64,000 bases of DNA from Cladochytrium replicatum (GCA_025526935.1 JAHLKD010000072.1:239411-303410); one strand, 5' to 3'. Positions 1 to 12,325 are shown, counted from the first letter of the stretch. The notes: generated by a model not told the origin, from the sequence alone. Made by a program: numbers and translations.

Positions 1-3000
1 GGTGGTCAGAGAAGCGAAGAAGTCTGTGTTTGAAAGCAAGTAAGTCAAGTTACAGTCGACCTACTCGAAAATACCGGGAACTTACATAAAGCAGGAAACA
101 TTGCTACAATAGCAAAGATTGCAGCAAAGATGATTGCAACGCTGAAAACAGTATCCGTAAATCCACTCAGCGTTACATAGAGGACCCCACACACGAGAAC
201 AATAGGCAAGGAGACCAGGAACTCTGAGAAAAAGTGTGAGAGGTAGTACCCCGGTATACTGACGCCTGTTGTTAAAAGTAGATCTAGAGATATTATAAAA
301 AACACGATTAGGTCCCAAGAAACAAATACGGAGATGCAATTACCTCTTCGACCATTTTCTGAATCATAGACTGTTTCAACCGCAAGTGAAGCAACCATTG
401 TGGTGATTCCAGTCAAAAATATGAAGCCCTGAACAACCTGGAAGACAAGTCGCGTTATGACCTCGGCTGTAAACCTTCCTCCCGGGATCATTGTTCCTTG
501 TAAAACCATTGTAGGTTCATAACTTGATCCCGACAGTGCGGAAACCAACAACGAATTCGCGACGTTGTTGACCACACCACCACCATAGAGAAACGTCGCG
601 TTAACAAAAAGCTTCGTTCTCCAGGTTGTGTTGGCCGCTGATGATCCAGGTAGGAATACAACTGCCCCGAGTGTGGTTTCCGGCCAAGTAAATATGTCCG
701 CGTTATTAGGTTCTGTTGCCGTTGTGGAAATTCGTTTGAGTTTAATGAGAGAAGACTTCTCGAAGTTTGTGACAGCACGATCGAGGGCGGATTCCATAGT
801 TGAAATCGTTGATGCGAATCCGCTAGTTCCATCTGGAGCCTTGTTAACCACACCATACAATATTGTTTGAGGAATAGCTGGTTCCACGGCATACGGATCC
901 GCGTTCACGGTGGAATTTCCTATCTTCAGAAACAAGGAGGAGACAATGACGAGCACAACGGTGGGCAGAAGGATGGTGAACAAATAGAAAGGGCGTCGAG
1001 TCAGGTTTTTCAGGTTAACGTCGGCCAAGTAGATGACCTCGTTGAAGAAAGTAGGTTTGATGCTAGGGGCTAATTATGTCCTGGGAGTTAGAACAGTCTT
1101 GTCCACTTTGTCAATTTACTTACGAACTAACGGCTCTTCTTGAACATCCACAACTTGTTCCGTCAGAGTTTCCTGCGTGCTCGACTCCGAAATGTTGTTG
1201 ATCTTCAAATGTCGCGTCTTGATGAACACGTCCTCCATCGTTGGCGAACTTAGAGACACGGTAACGCGCACAGTACTACTACTCTGACCGCGTTTAGCTT
1301 CGTTCCAACCTTCATTCTGGATCAGGCGTTCAAGATCCTCGAATAACGTCGCCAGATCGGGTCCTTCTTGAACCGGTAGCAACCATTTCATATCGCACAT
1401 TGTCCCCCTCGCATCTTCCAGCACAAAATTCCCGCCAATGTCCATCCTTGCCGTCCCTGATGTAGTGTCCAACCTCGCTCCAGGCATAGACCCCAAAACG
1501 CACCCATGAACTCTCGCCAAAGCTTCCTCGATCGCCGCCCGCGTCTCTGCAGTATCCCTCGCATCGACATTAACATCCAGTCGTGCTCCAACACCGAATC
1601 TCCGCTTCAAAAACGACGACGTCCCAACGCATCGCAGCACACCTTCTACCATGATCCCCTTCCGATCCGCCACGACGTCCGCCTCGTCCATGAAATGCGT
1701 CGTAAGGAGGATGAGCGTGCGGTCGTTGTTTTTGAGACTCAGAAGGAGTTTCCAGATGTCGCGCCGGGAGGCGGGGTCGAGAGAAGACGTGGGCTCGTCG
1801 AGGAAGAGGATCTTTGGGGATCCGAGAAGTGCAATTGCGATCATGAGTTTACGCTTTTGTCCGCCGGAGAGAATGCGGCCGAGACGGTGCTGGTACGGGA
1901 GGAGGTCAACGCGGGAGAGTACGCGGTGGGCTTCGTCTGCGGCTTGATCGCGGGGGATGCCTTTGACTTCGGCCATGAAGCGAACGCTTTCGCCTATGGT
2001 AAGGTCGTCCCAAAAGACGTTTTCTGTATTTCATTCAGGTTGTCAATTATGCAGAGGGAAGCATACGGACGATATATACCTTGCCAGACGAACCCGATTT
2101 GCTTTCGAACGCTTTCGCGATTGGAGATGGGGTGGCCTGCAACTGTGCCAGTTCCCGAGGTCGTGGATAATATTCCGGTGATCAGCTGCAGTGCAGTGGT
2201 CTTTCCCGCGCTTTAAAAAATGGTTTAGAGATATCGAATAGTCATCTTTTGTATTCTTACCCGTTGTGGCCAAGAAGCGCAAAGATCTCACCTTGAAAGA
2301 TAGAAGTCAATCAAACTGACCACAATTATTACCGCCGATGCATACCCTCGTACAAACTCAACGTCAGATCCGCAACAGCCACTTTCTCCACATTGTTCAC
2401 ATAAAACACTTTTCTCAACCCCACGAGATCCACAAGCTTTCTCCGTCCAATAGGCTCTTCGTCCCTGATAACATTCTCCTCTTCCATCCCCCCATCAGCT
2501 TCTTCTTCCTTTCCAACTTCAACCCTTCCGCCCTTCCACCTTACACCCAACCTCCTCCCGTTCACATCCAAGTCTCTTCGGCTTCGATCGAGGTAGAACG
2601 CCAGACCCACTACCCAGCAACACGACAGCACCATCGCGCCGAAATACGCTGCCGGCCAACCACTAAACGCCGAAAATGTGAACACATTAAGCACGACGAG
2701 GTACATGAGTCCGATTGGGTAGATCAAGATCGAGAGGACGATGATGAGGGCTGGGTACTGGGGGATGAAGCCGATGATGAGCGATAGGAGAAGGACAGGG
2801 AGGAAGATCTATCAATGAAGGTGTCAGTTTAAACGCGAGAATTGGATTTTCGTAGAGGAGTTACCAATCCGGGAAGGGTTCCGGCGAGCTTGGAGTTGTT
2901 GTAAGGCGTTGCGAGGACGTAGGACGCTGCAAGGTTTGCAATCGAAAAGACAATGAAGGAAAGGAAGACTACAGATACAGACGTATTAGAGATGGGAAAA

Positions 3001-4122
3001 TATAAAGTTAGTTTGCTACCGACCCAGAAGGAAATTTGAATGCGAGCAAACTGAGATCATTATCGAGAACCCTATGATTGGGGCGATATGGTTGATCGCG
3101 TAAGGTATGAGCCACGAAAGCATCAAAGCCTTCGAGCTGATCCCGCTGAGCAATATACTTTCCTTCAACTGTTCGAAAATACGATCAGCATCCACAGAAC
3201 TCTCTCATTTCGCTGTACGTACCTTCTTCTCCTTCTCCGTAACAATATCCACGACCATCCCGCTCTGGATCAGCAAGAACGGAAGAATTAACGACAAAAT
3301 CCCCACGTTCGAAAACGCAACAAGAGACGCCTCGGCCTCCGACCCGCTCACAGGGTCCACCCTCTCCCCCGCGAAAAACGTCACGTTCACCCTCCCCGCG
3401 ACTTTCACCGACTCCACAGCCGCCGCATTCCTCGACATCGCAATATCGAACGCCTGCTGGAGCGCAAACAATCCCGAGCGCAAGAACGAGTCTGATCTGC
3501 ACGTCCAGTCCGTTTCGTCGCAGGCGAGCTTGAGGAGGACGGGGAGGGAGGATGTGTTGCGCGGGGGGAAGGTGGGGAGTGTTTTGGAGGTGAAGATGCC
3601 GTGGACGTTGGTTGTTATGCTGAGGGTGTACGAGTAAGGATTGGTAAAGGTGACCGAGGCCCAGAGGAGGTTGTTTGGATCACCTGGAGGGATTGTGAAA
3701 TCGGACATTGCGGACGGGTTGTCGAAACCGCGGGGGAGGAGCGTGGCACCGGTGGAGTTGAGTCTGCTTTTGAGGATGTCCAACACCAAATCGACCGTTT
3801 CCGTCGTGTTTGTGTTCCGCGGGGCGTAGTGGATCCATAGGCTTACGTTTTCAGGCGCGCCGGACTCGAGGATAGGTAGTTGGAGATAGGGTAGAGGTGG
3901 GAAGGTGGTTGTATAGGTTTGCTTGGGCAGATTGATGCTTGTGACCCTGTAGAAGGAGTCCCAGACCCTGTACAGGAAGAACCCTGAGAGGGCAAGGTAG
4001 ATAATCGGCCGCAAGGTTCGAAATTGGACGGTTATGTTCTTGCGGAGGAGCGGGGAGAGTTGGGAGGTGAAGGATCGTGGGGGGACCGGAGTATCATCGT
4101 AGTTTGTCGTTGATCCCGGCAT
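1..4122 (-). CDS. ABCA-type ABC transporter, 3' end beyond window
   Basis: ABC exporter subunit of the ABCA family, an ATP-driven membrane pump usually moving lipids. Exons read 4122-3223, 3168-3024, 2968-2865, 2808-2346, 2291-2261, 2210-2080, 2023-1124, 1069-86 and 23 to the left edge. The N-terminus has one TM segment (about residues 35-55), a large lumenal loop, then a TM cluster with the ABCA-like [11 protein letters not shown] stretch. The first nucleotide-binding domain shows Walker A GHNGAGKTT (near 546-554), signature LSGGQKRK (near 643) and Walker [13 protein letters not shown] (near 662). A second membrane domain starts near residue 892; the second ATPase domain must lie left of position 1. 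The exon 2 donor (GTCGGT) is weak but keeps the frame. Family is sure; the substrate is not visible. Confidence 0.88.
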
Positions 4123-5343
4123 GGGTTCGCGTATGCGGATCAGGGGCGCAACGTGCCATTTTTAACATGTAACTGGTGGAACAACTGTGCCCGCGGGACA
4201 ATACGTAGCTCACCACACCTGCGATTACTGATTAACAATATCTCTTCTTTTTCTTCGAGGATGACGTTAAAACAATTTCAGGGGCTGAAGAAAACAAATT
4301 ATAGAACTGAGGTTTTGAGGCCAAACAGACTTCTTCCTGTTACCGCCAGGAGTTGAGGAACGAACGAAAGAGCACAACCTAACTATATACTATGGTTGAT
4401 AAGCTATAGCTGCAGCTAGCTGGATCTGACTTGGGGAAACAAGATAGAGAAAGATATCCAATTGTACTCGTCTGAACTTGTAAAAACAAAGTCTGTCGGC
4501 ACCATGAAAAACCAAGGAGAGGAGAACACGCAGAAACGTAAGTCTCAAAAGGACAGGACAACAAAAACATGGTAGCAAAAGTCTCTGCATGTTCGAGTCC
4601 CAAAAACAATAAGATGATGATTCAGTTCAAACACCAAAATAAAACCGGTTCAAAAAAAAAACAGTTGTCTCGAATAGTATGACCATACAAAAACACAGAA
4701 AAGGAAATACAAAGGTGTGATTTCTGTTTCAGAAATTCACATCCAACGAAATATACCCGAAACGAAAAGGCAGACGAATGATTAAGGACTTGGGTTTCTT
4801 TTTGGGAGTACACCACAGCCTCGAACGGAATAAACGAAAAGGAAATAATGGATAAGTTTTGATTCTGAATGGATAACAATGAATGACAAAACAAGTAATG
4901 GCAAGAACAGGTGTAGATTTCCGATACGAAAGCAAATAAAAAAGAGAGGAATCAGACATCAGGGGGTTGTTGGGAGACCATTTTGGAATCTCCAAAAGGA
5001 CATAAAAAAGGAAAGGGAGATAAAACCACAAACAAATGAAAAAAAGGTACAAATCTTCTGTAACCAGAAAGGGGAGTTGCAAAACATACAAGAGTTTCTT
5101 ATTTTTGTGTAAAGGAGAGGTTTTAGTTGGAAAAATAGTGTCCAAAATATAAAAAACACTATGAGAAAAAACGGATATGTATGATGTCGCGCGAGGAAAA
5201 GAAAAAAGGATAGTGTCCCAGGAGAAGAAAAATATAACCGCCCAAAAGAAAGGAAAAGAGAAAGGAATTGCGACTAATTTCACCGCACAGATCCGTGTCC
5301 ACACTGGATCTTAAAGGAACACTACCGCATTCACTGGTGAAAT
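4123..5343. other. A-rich intergenic stretch without a gene
   Basis: About 1.2 kb between the stop of the zinc-knuckle gene and the start of the ABC transporter, both on the minus strand. The plus strand is A-rich, and the open frames are low-complexity runs (Phe/Leu-rich on minus, Lys-rich on plus) with no domain or splice support. It probably holds the 3' UTR of the zinc-knuckle gene (right part) and the promoter and 5' UTR of the transporter (left part). Confidence 0.6.
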
Positions 5344-6909
5344 TCACATAAACATCGGCACGGCGCGGTTGGAACGGTTCGGGCACTGCTGGATCCAGTG
5401 TCCCTTCACATTGCAAATCTAACAATAAAATCAGTCCGCTCATACAAATAAAACCATTTATTCCAACTCACCTTGCACACATACGTGTCCGGTGGCACCG
5501 ACATCTTCACACCCTGCGTCGGGCAGTTCTGCACCCAATGTCCCACGACCCCACAGCGTCTGCACACGTACCCTTCAGGCGGCACCGTCGTCTTTGTCGC
5601 GAGCGGACGGCCGGCCATTGTGGACATCGCCGCCGCATTGTAGCGCGCTGCGGCCGCTGCAGCGGCGTGGAGCGCGGCGGGGTTCGCCGCTGCAGAGGCG
5701 GTGAGGCCGAGAGCGGCGAGGTAGGACTGCACCTGCTGGTGTTGGTGCAGCGAGATGGTGGAGGAGGTGGAGTCGCGGCGACGTTCGCGGTACATGGTGC
5801 AGTTTTTGAGCCAGTGGCCTTCAACGAGGCTGTAGAGAGAGGAAAGAGTGTTAGAGAACGTGTTCCGAAACATGAAATCCTCATCTCTAGACAACCTCCC
5901 AAAGGTCCTTTCCCCACACATTCCAATATGGCGTATCTCCGTTTACCCACCAGAGTTTGCAGATGTATCCGGGAGGAGGGACGGTGTTGAGGGACTTTGA
6001 GTCGCCAAACATGCCGAACGAGCCATAGAGATCCTCTTGTTCGTACATTGAGTGGCGACGGGGGACGGCGGTTTGCTGCTGCTGTTGCTGAAGCAGACGT
6101 TCCGCCTGGATCTGGCGCAACTGCTGCAACTGCTGCTGCTGTTGTTGTTGCTGCTGCTGGGCGTAATGCTGCTGCAGGAGCTGCTGTTGCTGCAGAAGGG
6201 AAGTAGGGCTCACCCTGCCGTGGAGGTTCAGCAGCGCCGCGCTGGACTGGGACGGATTTGGCAGCGACAAGGGCTTTGACGGCGGTGAGCCGAACGAGGA
6301 TGCGGACGAGCCCACAACGGAGGGAAACGAGTTGCCGAAGGGGTCAAAGTTGAATCCCGAAGCTGTGCCACCATTCGCACCGATGGGAAAAGCGGTGTTG
6401 CTGGCGCGGGAGGTCGGGAGGAGTTGTAGGCGTTGCTGGGAAGCCAGTGGGGCCAAGGTATCGCTCTGTTCGTCGACGAAGGCGAGGCGGGAAGAGTGGG
6501 CGGCAAAGTCATCAAAGTTGGAGGACGGCAAGGTTGTCAAGGGAGAGATGGCAGACAATGAGGCCGAGGTTGAGGAAGATGCGGGGCGTTGGTTGTGGAA
6601 GGTGTCGAGGTAGGCGTGAGACGGGAAGAGAGAGTGGTGGGCCTGCGGAGGTGGAGGTGGTGGAAGGAGATTTGACGACTGGGGCGACGAGAGGTAGGCG
6701 CTCAACATGTCGGCGGCGGTGGGCTGGGAGGATGACGTGGAGGAGGAGAGCAGCCGGAAGGGGTCCGAGTCCTCGAGAGAGTCGTACAGAGACATTCTGG
6801 ACGGACGGCTCAGCAACGAATGCGAGAACGAATTAGACGACATGGAAAGCTCAGAAGGAGCGGACGACGAGGGCAGCGACGACGAGAACGAGGACTGAGG
6901 AGGATTCAT
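5344..6909 (-). CDS. Triple CCHC zinc-knuckle protein with polyQ region
   Basis: Predicted nucleic-acid-binding protein of about 463 aa, in three exons: 6909-5951, 5829-5472 and 5418-5344. The first 300 residues are Ser/Pro-rich and disordered, with two Gln-rich tracts (roughly 230-275). The last third carries three zinc knuckles of one pattern, PP-x-x-Y-x-C-x2-C-x4-GHW-x3-C: PPPGYICKLCLVEGHWLKNC, PPEGYVCRRCGVVGHWVQNC and PPDTYVCKICNVKGHWIQQC. An Ala-rich spacer separates the first two. Knuckles one and three are completed only by splicing, which supports both introns: a Cys or the Lys-Ile step is restored exactly at each junction. The PPxGYxCxxC...GHWIQxCP form resembles the knuckle of RBBP6/Mpe1 3'-end processing factors, but no DWNN or RING domain is present, so the role is open. 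Confidence 0.8.
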
Positions 6910-7087
6910 TTTTAAAAAGAAGAAAAGGAAACGAAAGAAAACGAAAGAAAAGAAGTTTTTGTTTGTATTGGGGAATCGAGGCAGAAAAGGGACACGTGGA
7001 GAGACACCGTAAAAAGCTGATTAATGAAAGTGGGGGCGGCGGGAATCGAACCACGGACAGACTGCGCAACGGAACAACAACCGGACA
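6910..7087. promoter_or_regulatory. Short divergent promoter, zinc knuckle/RAD2
   Basis: Only about 178 bp separate the start codons of the zinc-knuckle gene (-) and RAD2 (+). The left part is A-rich on the plus strand, suggesting an A/T tract next to the zinc-knuckle start. I see no clear TATA box. The two genes must share promoter sequence or have overlapping 5' UTRs. Confidence 0.55.
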
Positions 7088-10000
7088 ATGGGTGTCAAGG
7101 GTCTGTGGTAAGCTGGTGACTGGCTGGGCACCGGGTGATCACTATCAATGACTCTCGAGCCGATTATAGGTCGCTCGTCGAGGCTGTCGCTCAACCCGTC
7201 GCAGTAGACTCGCTGGCCGGACTGCGGCTGGCAGTCGATATCCTACCTATTTACTGACCAAACTAACAAACCTCGTCAGCTGTATCTGCGATTGTTCATT
7301 CTTCACTCTTTCTGCTTCTCCTATGCCACACGCCAGCATATGGCTACACCAGTTCCTCAAAGCAATGCGCGACCCAAAAACGGGCGACCCTCTCCGAAAC
7401 GCTCACATCCTCGGCTTCTTCCGTCGCATCTGCAAACTGATCTTCCTCGGCATCCGTCCTGTCTTTGTCTTTGACGGTGCTGCACCCGCTCTTAAACGCG
7501 CTACAATCGCTCTCAGAAAGAGAAGATTGGAGGACGGTGAGAGATCATTGGCCAGGACTGCGGAGAAGTTGCTTCAGGCGAGAATTAAGCTGCATACCGT
7601 GAAAGCGGCAAGGAGTGCTTTGGAAAATCAGGATCATGAAGAGGAGAGTGATGGAGATGAAGATGAAGATGTAAGGATTGTGGCGACAGAGTTGGCAGGA
7701 TCGAAACGGAAACGGGACGAATATGATCTGCCGGATCTCCCTTCGCAGTACGTAGAACAACAAAATATAATCCAGCATCTCAAAGGGCTCAATGTATTGA
7801 TTCATGAATGATGTTTGATATAGATCAGTAAAGTCAACCTACACTGATCCCGGCTCGGATCCCGTCACCGATCCACGGATGGTCTCCGAATCCGAGCTCC
7901 GCGCCTTTGTCAACAACCACCGCCAAAACCTCGATCTCTCCTCACTCTCCCTCGACTCCGCCGACTTTGCCGCCCTCCCCGTCGAAATCCAGCACGAGAT
8001 AATCCTCGATCTCAAAACCCAGTCCCGAGAATCCTCCTTCCGCCGTCTCTCCGACATGCTCCGCGACGCGCCCACGTCGACTGACTTTTCCCGCCTCCAG
8101 ATCCAAAATCTCGTCGTTCGGAACGAGCTTACGTGGCGGCATATCAAGTTGGTGCAGACTGCTGGGGTGAGCGTGAACCCTGCGACGAAGAAGAAGCGGT
8201 ATGTAAATACGATGAAGCGAATTGTTGCGGAGAGGAACAAGGAGTTTGTCCTTGTGAAAGGGGACGATGAAGGTGGAGGGGAGAGGGGGTTGAGGAAGGC
8301 GGCGGCGGGGTGGGTTATGAAGGCACGGAGCATGTTTAGACCCAACGAGAGCGCGGTGGAGATTGGACCGAGAGGCGAACTGAATGTGAAGAAAAGTGGA
8401 AGTGGGCATCCGAGCAGTGGAGGCGTGATTGTGCTGTCCGATGAAGAAGATGGGAAGAGTGTGCGTGGGGAGGGTGATAGTGATAGCGACAGTGTATGGA
8501 TTTTGCCTGACACGGATCAAGCCGTTGAGCCCCCACGAGAGGCATCGCGTGTGGGAGAACCACCCCCGCCATTTGACATCACCGACTCGGACGAAGAAGC
8601 CGTGTTTGAACCCATTCAAATTCCCACACTTCCACCACCGTTCGAGGACTCGGACGAAGACGTCGAGTTCGAGCCTGTGGAGATTGACACTGAAACCCTC
8701 ACAGCGCTCTTTGTACCCGACACCGTACCTATGGAAGCCGCTCCGACGCCTGCTGACCCCGACGAGGACATCCTGATCGCAACACTGGTGAACACGACCC
8801 CGAGCTCCGCATCCACGATCGAACGCATTGCGGTTGCGCTGAAGGCTATTGCGCCGTGGTGGGATGGGAGCGCCAGGGGGCTGGTTGAGGATGTAGAGGG
8901 GTGGGATGTTGAGAAGTGCGTTGAGGAGTTAAGAAGGGTTGAGAGGGTGAGTGGTAAGAAGGGAGGTGGGGATGAGGGGGTGAGGAGGGGGTTCGAGGCT
9001 TGGGAAGCGTTGGTGAGGAGTGTGCTGGAGAGGAGGGGTGGAGTCGGTGACGGTGAGAGAGGTGATGAGGAGGTATATGAGGCGTTGGAAGATGAGATTG
9101 ACGCTCGTTCACCAAGAGCTTTAAGTGACTCCGTCGAGGTTCCAGAATGCAACATGCTGTCACCTAGAGTCTTCAGCGATGTCGTAGAATATCAGGTTGA
9201 GGTTCACTCGCGTCGAGGTGCGAGTCCCCGTGAAGTTGATGCTCCTCGAACTTTGAATACTTCTATTGAGGTTCGGTCAGTATCTCCAGTGCATTCGGTT
9301 GCCTCGGAGGGTCCCGCTACACCTGAGGGATTCCAGGTGCTTGAAAATCGCTCCCCATCATTGGGCTCATCTCCACGCCCACCACCCCCACCCCGACCAC
9401 AGGCACCTTCACCCGTCACCCTCCCACTCTTCTCACGAACACCTTCTCCCGATATCCCCGACGCCCCCGCCAACATCCCCGGCGTCGTCCCCGGTGCCGT
9501 CACCGATGACGCCATCTTCCTCGAGCCGCACGAAGTCGACGGCGCCGTTGACGTCCCCGTCGCACTCACGACCGAGGAATCCGAGTACGCGCGCTTCGTC
9601 TCCTCGCTTTCCTCGCAACCCCTCGAGTCCATCCAGCACGCTCTCGAGGACGACCTTGAGCGCCTTCGTGCCGAAAAAGCGCGCGGACGACGCGACGCGG
9701 CGGGGCTAAGCGGGGAGATGGTCGAGGAGACCAAAGACGTTCTCAGACTCTTCGGGTTGCCGTTTGTTGTCGCGCCGACGGAGGCGGAGTCCCAGTGTGC
9801 TTGTTTGGAGAGCTTGGGGATCGTGGATGGGATAGTGACGGATGATTCGGATGTGTTTTTGTTCGGGGGGAAGAAAGTGTTCAGAAATTTCTTTGACTCT
9901 GCAAAGTATGTGGAGAGGTATGATGCTGTGGAGCTGGAGGAGACGTTGAAGCTTGATAGGGACAAGTTGGTCAGGCTTGCGTATTTGCTTGGGAGCGATT

Positions 10001-10795
10001 ATACGCCTGGGGTGCAGGGAGTCGGGATTGTGAGTGCTGTGGAAATTTTGGATGTGTGGAGAGGGGAGGAGGGGCTGGAGGAGTTTGCGAGGTGGTGTGA
10101 GAGGGTACACAAAGGGTTGCTTAGCGTGAAGGAGGTGCCGAAGGACAAGAAAAAGTTTGTGAGTATTCATGAAGACGAAGTAGCTGCTTCAGAAAAGTTT
10201 TCTGATGCTTAGGCTTTCATAGTTCCGACTGGCAAACAAGATCGAGCTTCCGGAACGATTTCCGGACCCTCGCGTGCGGGAATCGTACCTGAAACCCACC
10301 GTCGACGACGATGACACGGATTTTACATGGGGCATCCCAGATCTCGATGCCATCCGCGCGTACATGCTTGACAAACTCGGCTGGGCACCAAGCAAGACCG
10401 ACGAAGTGCTTCTTCCCGTAGTGCGCGAGTGCACGAAGCGTCTTCATGATAAGAAGCAGACGACGCTCGACAGGTATTTCGGCTCATCGCCGACGAAAAG
10501 GGTTGGAGCGAAAGTCAAGAGCGCGAGGTTGAGGAAGGTTGTTGCGGGGTGGATTGGGGAGGAGGGGGTGGAAGATGTGGTTGATTTGGAGGCTGAGATG
10601 GATGCGGCGAGGGGGAAGAAGGCGAGGAGGAAGAAGACTGGGGATGGAGCAGCAGCGAAGAAGAGGAAGAGAGATGACGATGAGGAAGGGGAGGGGGGAG
10701 TGGGAGAGTCAGGGCGTGGACGTGGTTCGAAGAGAGGAGGGAGAGGGCGAGCGAGAGGGAGAGCAAGAGGGAGTAAGGCTGGCGAGAGTCCATAG
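7088..10795 (+). CDS. RAD2: RAD2/XPG structure-specific DNA repair nuclease
   Basis: 5'-flap/bubble endonuclease that makes the 3' incision in nucleotide excision repair; nuclear. Exons 7088-7107, 7170-7237, 7330-7747, 7824-10158 and 10223-10795 give about 1137 aa. The XPG N-domain begins MGVKGLW and contains catalytic Asp30 (in [10 protein letters not shown]) and a second acidic site in VFVFDG near 78. A long acidic spacer separates it from the XPG I-domain near 800-930, with [21 protein letters not shown] and the helix-hairpin-helix [18 protein letters not shown]-like box QTTLDRYF (near 1026) and a basic, Gly/Arg-rich C-terminus follow. Intron 2 (7238-7329) has no GT donor; an AT-AC intron with a U12-type donor restores Asp30 exactly. 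The start is fixed by the invariant MGV-GLW N-terminus. Confidence 0.93.
7238..7329 (+). other. AT-AC intron with U12-type donor in RAD2
   Basis: Intron 2 of RAD2 starts ATATCCTA, matching seven of eight positions of the U12 donor consensus ATATCCTT, and ends in AC. Joining 7237 to 7330 makes GTC-GAC-GCC-AGC (Val-Asp-Ala-Ser), restoring the invariant catalytic Asp30 motif. No GT-AG choice in this stretch gives an open frame with the motif. A branch site is not obvious; the closest is a TTCTTCAC-like string about 23 nt before the acceptor. Confidence 0.75.
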
Positions 10796-10999
10796 CAAAT
10801 TAGAAAACAGTTTCGCACCATGCACTCCCACGCTCCTGTCCGCTTCTGACACGCAACGCGGTGTTCCCATATATGGGCTAATTGTAGCACGCCCACCAGC
10901 AGCGGTGCGCTCCAGCAATCCTCCGCCACCCTCTCCACCCCAGCAACCCGGGATTCCCCATCCAAAAAGCACCTGCCTCCCCCCAATTTTCCTCTCGAG

Positions 11000-12325
11000 A
11001 TGTCGCGCGGTCCTTCCCCGGTCATTTCGCTCACCACCGACTCGCATCGCCGCAGCTCGCGCTCTTCGCGATCAAGAGCGAACAGCACTGATCGATCCGC
11101 ACCCAGATCTTCCCGTCGCAGAGGCTCCGCCGCTGACATCCGCAATACTCCGCACACCTTACCACGTGCGTATGCTTCCAGCGCTGTCGATTCCGCCGGG
11201 CGATCTCACAACAACAACAGCAACACCAGCGTCAACACAACTGGCTTTCTTGGGTTTACCCGACGACTCAGACGCGCTGGAAGCGTCGACGAGCAACTAC
11301 GTCCTAGTCGGAGACGCAGGAGTGTTGGAAGCTCAAGGACGTCTTCGCCTCTGTTTGGTGAGCCCGCTGTAACGAACCCAACGAATACCACCACCAATCG
11401 ATCACCCCTGACTACGATTCTGGCGACCCTAACTGGATCAGGTAACAACGATAGATCTCGGGGACGTCGATCTCGCTTCAATCGCTCTGATCCGCCCTCG
11501 ACTACGCCGCCGCCCTCCTCCATCCGCTCGCGATCTGTCCCGCGACTCGTCCCACGCAGTGCGTCTGGGTCGATCTCGGACGATGATCAGAGCATGTACG
11601 TCCCCCAACCTAACTCCGACCTTTCCATCATTGAAGCACTGCTGGCCCAGTACGAGTTTGACGACGACCTGAGCTTGAGCACGCGGGTCGGAGATTTAAA
11701 CAATCAAGAGCGGTTTTCTGAGAACGAGAACCTTTTGCGCAGGGCCATTGCGGAAGGCTTTGACGCGCAGAGCGTGACCAATGCGCTTCTGGACTTGAGA
11801 AGCGAGCTGGATCAGGAGATGGCTGCTCGTGGAGACGAGAGGATAGGTTGGAGGGAAGCTATTATGATGGATGAAGCGGACTGTGAAGACGGGCAGGGTG
11901 TGATCACTTATGAAGCTCTCATGCACAGGCTCGAGAATATGAGAGCGACCGGGTACGCTCGAGCAATGAGACCTAATCAGGTTACGTCGCCACTGCGCGG
12001 GCGGAGCGGCAGAGTCGAGATCCCACTCCCTCGATCCGACACGCAGCGCGAGGCGGTATTTGCGTTGCCGCAGGTGGCCCTAAGCCACCAGAAACAACAG
12101 AAGTACATGCACCGGATGATGGATGCAGGCATCCTCCCGGTATCGGACACTGGCGGTCCGATGCTTTGCCGGGTGTGCTTTATAATGCCGATCGACAGTG
12201 TGCTGGTGGAGTGCGGGCACGTGGGGCTTTGTGGGGGTTGCGCGAACGAGTGCATTGCGATCAATGGCAAATGCCCGTTCTGCAGGGTGAATATTCGCCA
12301 GGTTGTCAAGATGTTCCCGGTTTGA
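11000..12325 (+). CDS. C3HC4 RING-finger protein, putative E3 ligase
   Basis: Single-exon protein of 441 aa. Most of it is Ser/Arg-rich and disordered (residues 1-200), followed by a mixed region with predicted helices. The last 55 residues form a RING finger of the C3HC4 type: C-x2-C in CRVC, C-x-H in CGHVGLC, C-x2-C in CGGC, and a final CPFC pair. Such C-terminal RINGs recruit E2 enzymes and make ubiquitin ligases, as in the MUL1/IAP-type arrangement. It lies about 200 bp after RAD2 on the same strand. The ATG at 11000 is the first in frame. Substrate and pathway are unknown. Confidence 0.8.
   Translation: MSRGPSPVISLTTDSHRRSSRSSRSRANSTDRSAPRSSRRRGSAADIRNTPHTLPRAYASSAVDSAGRSHNNNSNTSVNTTGFLGFTRRLRRAGSVDEQLRPSRRRRSVGSSRTSSPLFGEPAVTNPTNTTTNRSPLTTILATLTGSGNNDRSRGRRSRFNRSDPPSTTPPPSSIRSRSVPRLVPRSASGSISDDDQSMYVPQPNSDLSIIEALLAQYEFDDDLSLSTRVGDLNNQERFSENENLLRRAIAEGFDAQSVTNALLDLRSELDQEMAARGDERIGWREAIMMDEADCEDGQGVITYEALMHRLENMRATGYARAMRPNQVTSPLRGRSGRVEIPLPRSDTQREAVFALPQVALSHQKQQKYMHRMMDAGILPVSDTGGPMLCRVCFIMPIDSVLVECGHVGLCGGCANECIAINGKCPFCRVNIRQVVKMFPV

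Noticed and set aside
1506-2216. Long plus-strand frame opposite the ABC transporter
   Set aside because: Antisense shadow of the ATP-binding domain, whose minus-strand reading has all the Walker and signature motifs.
4379-5443. Several hydrophobic minus-strand frames of 70-190 codons
   Set aside because: They arise from A-rich plus-strand DNA read as Phe/Leu-rich protein and overlap each other in different frames. More likely UTR and spacer.
5997-6613. Plus-strand frames rich in Leu or Ala opposite the zinc-knuckle gene
   Set aside because: They are antisense readings of CAG-type polyQ and Ser-rich codons of the real gene.
7031-7100. Possible tRNA on the minus strand (GGTTCGATTCCC at 7041-7052)
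   Set aside because: The T-loop sequence is there, but the five bases before it do not pair with those after it, and no 5' acceptor strand pairs with the 3' CCCCCA. It also overlaps RAD2 exon 1.
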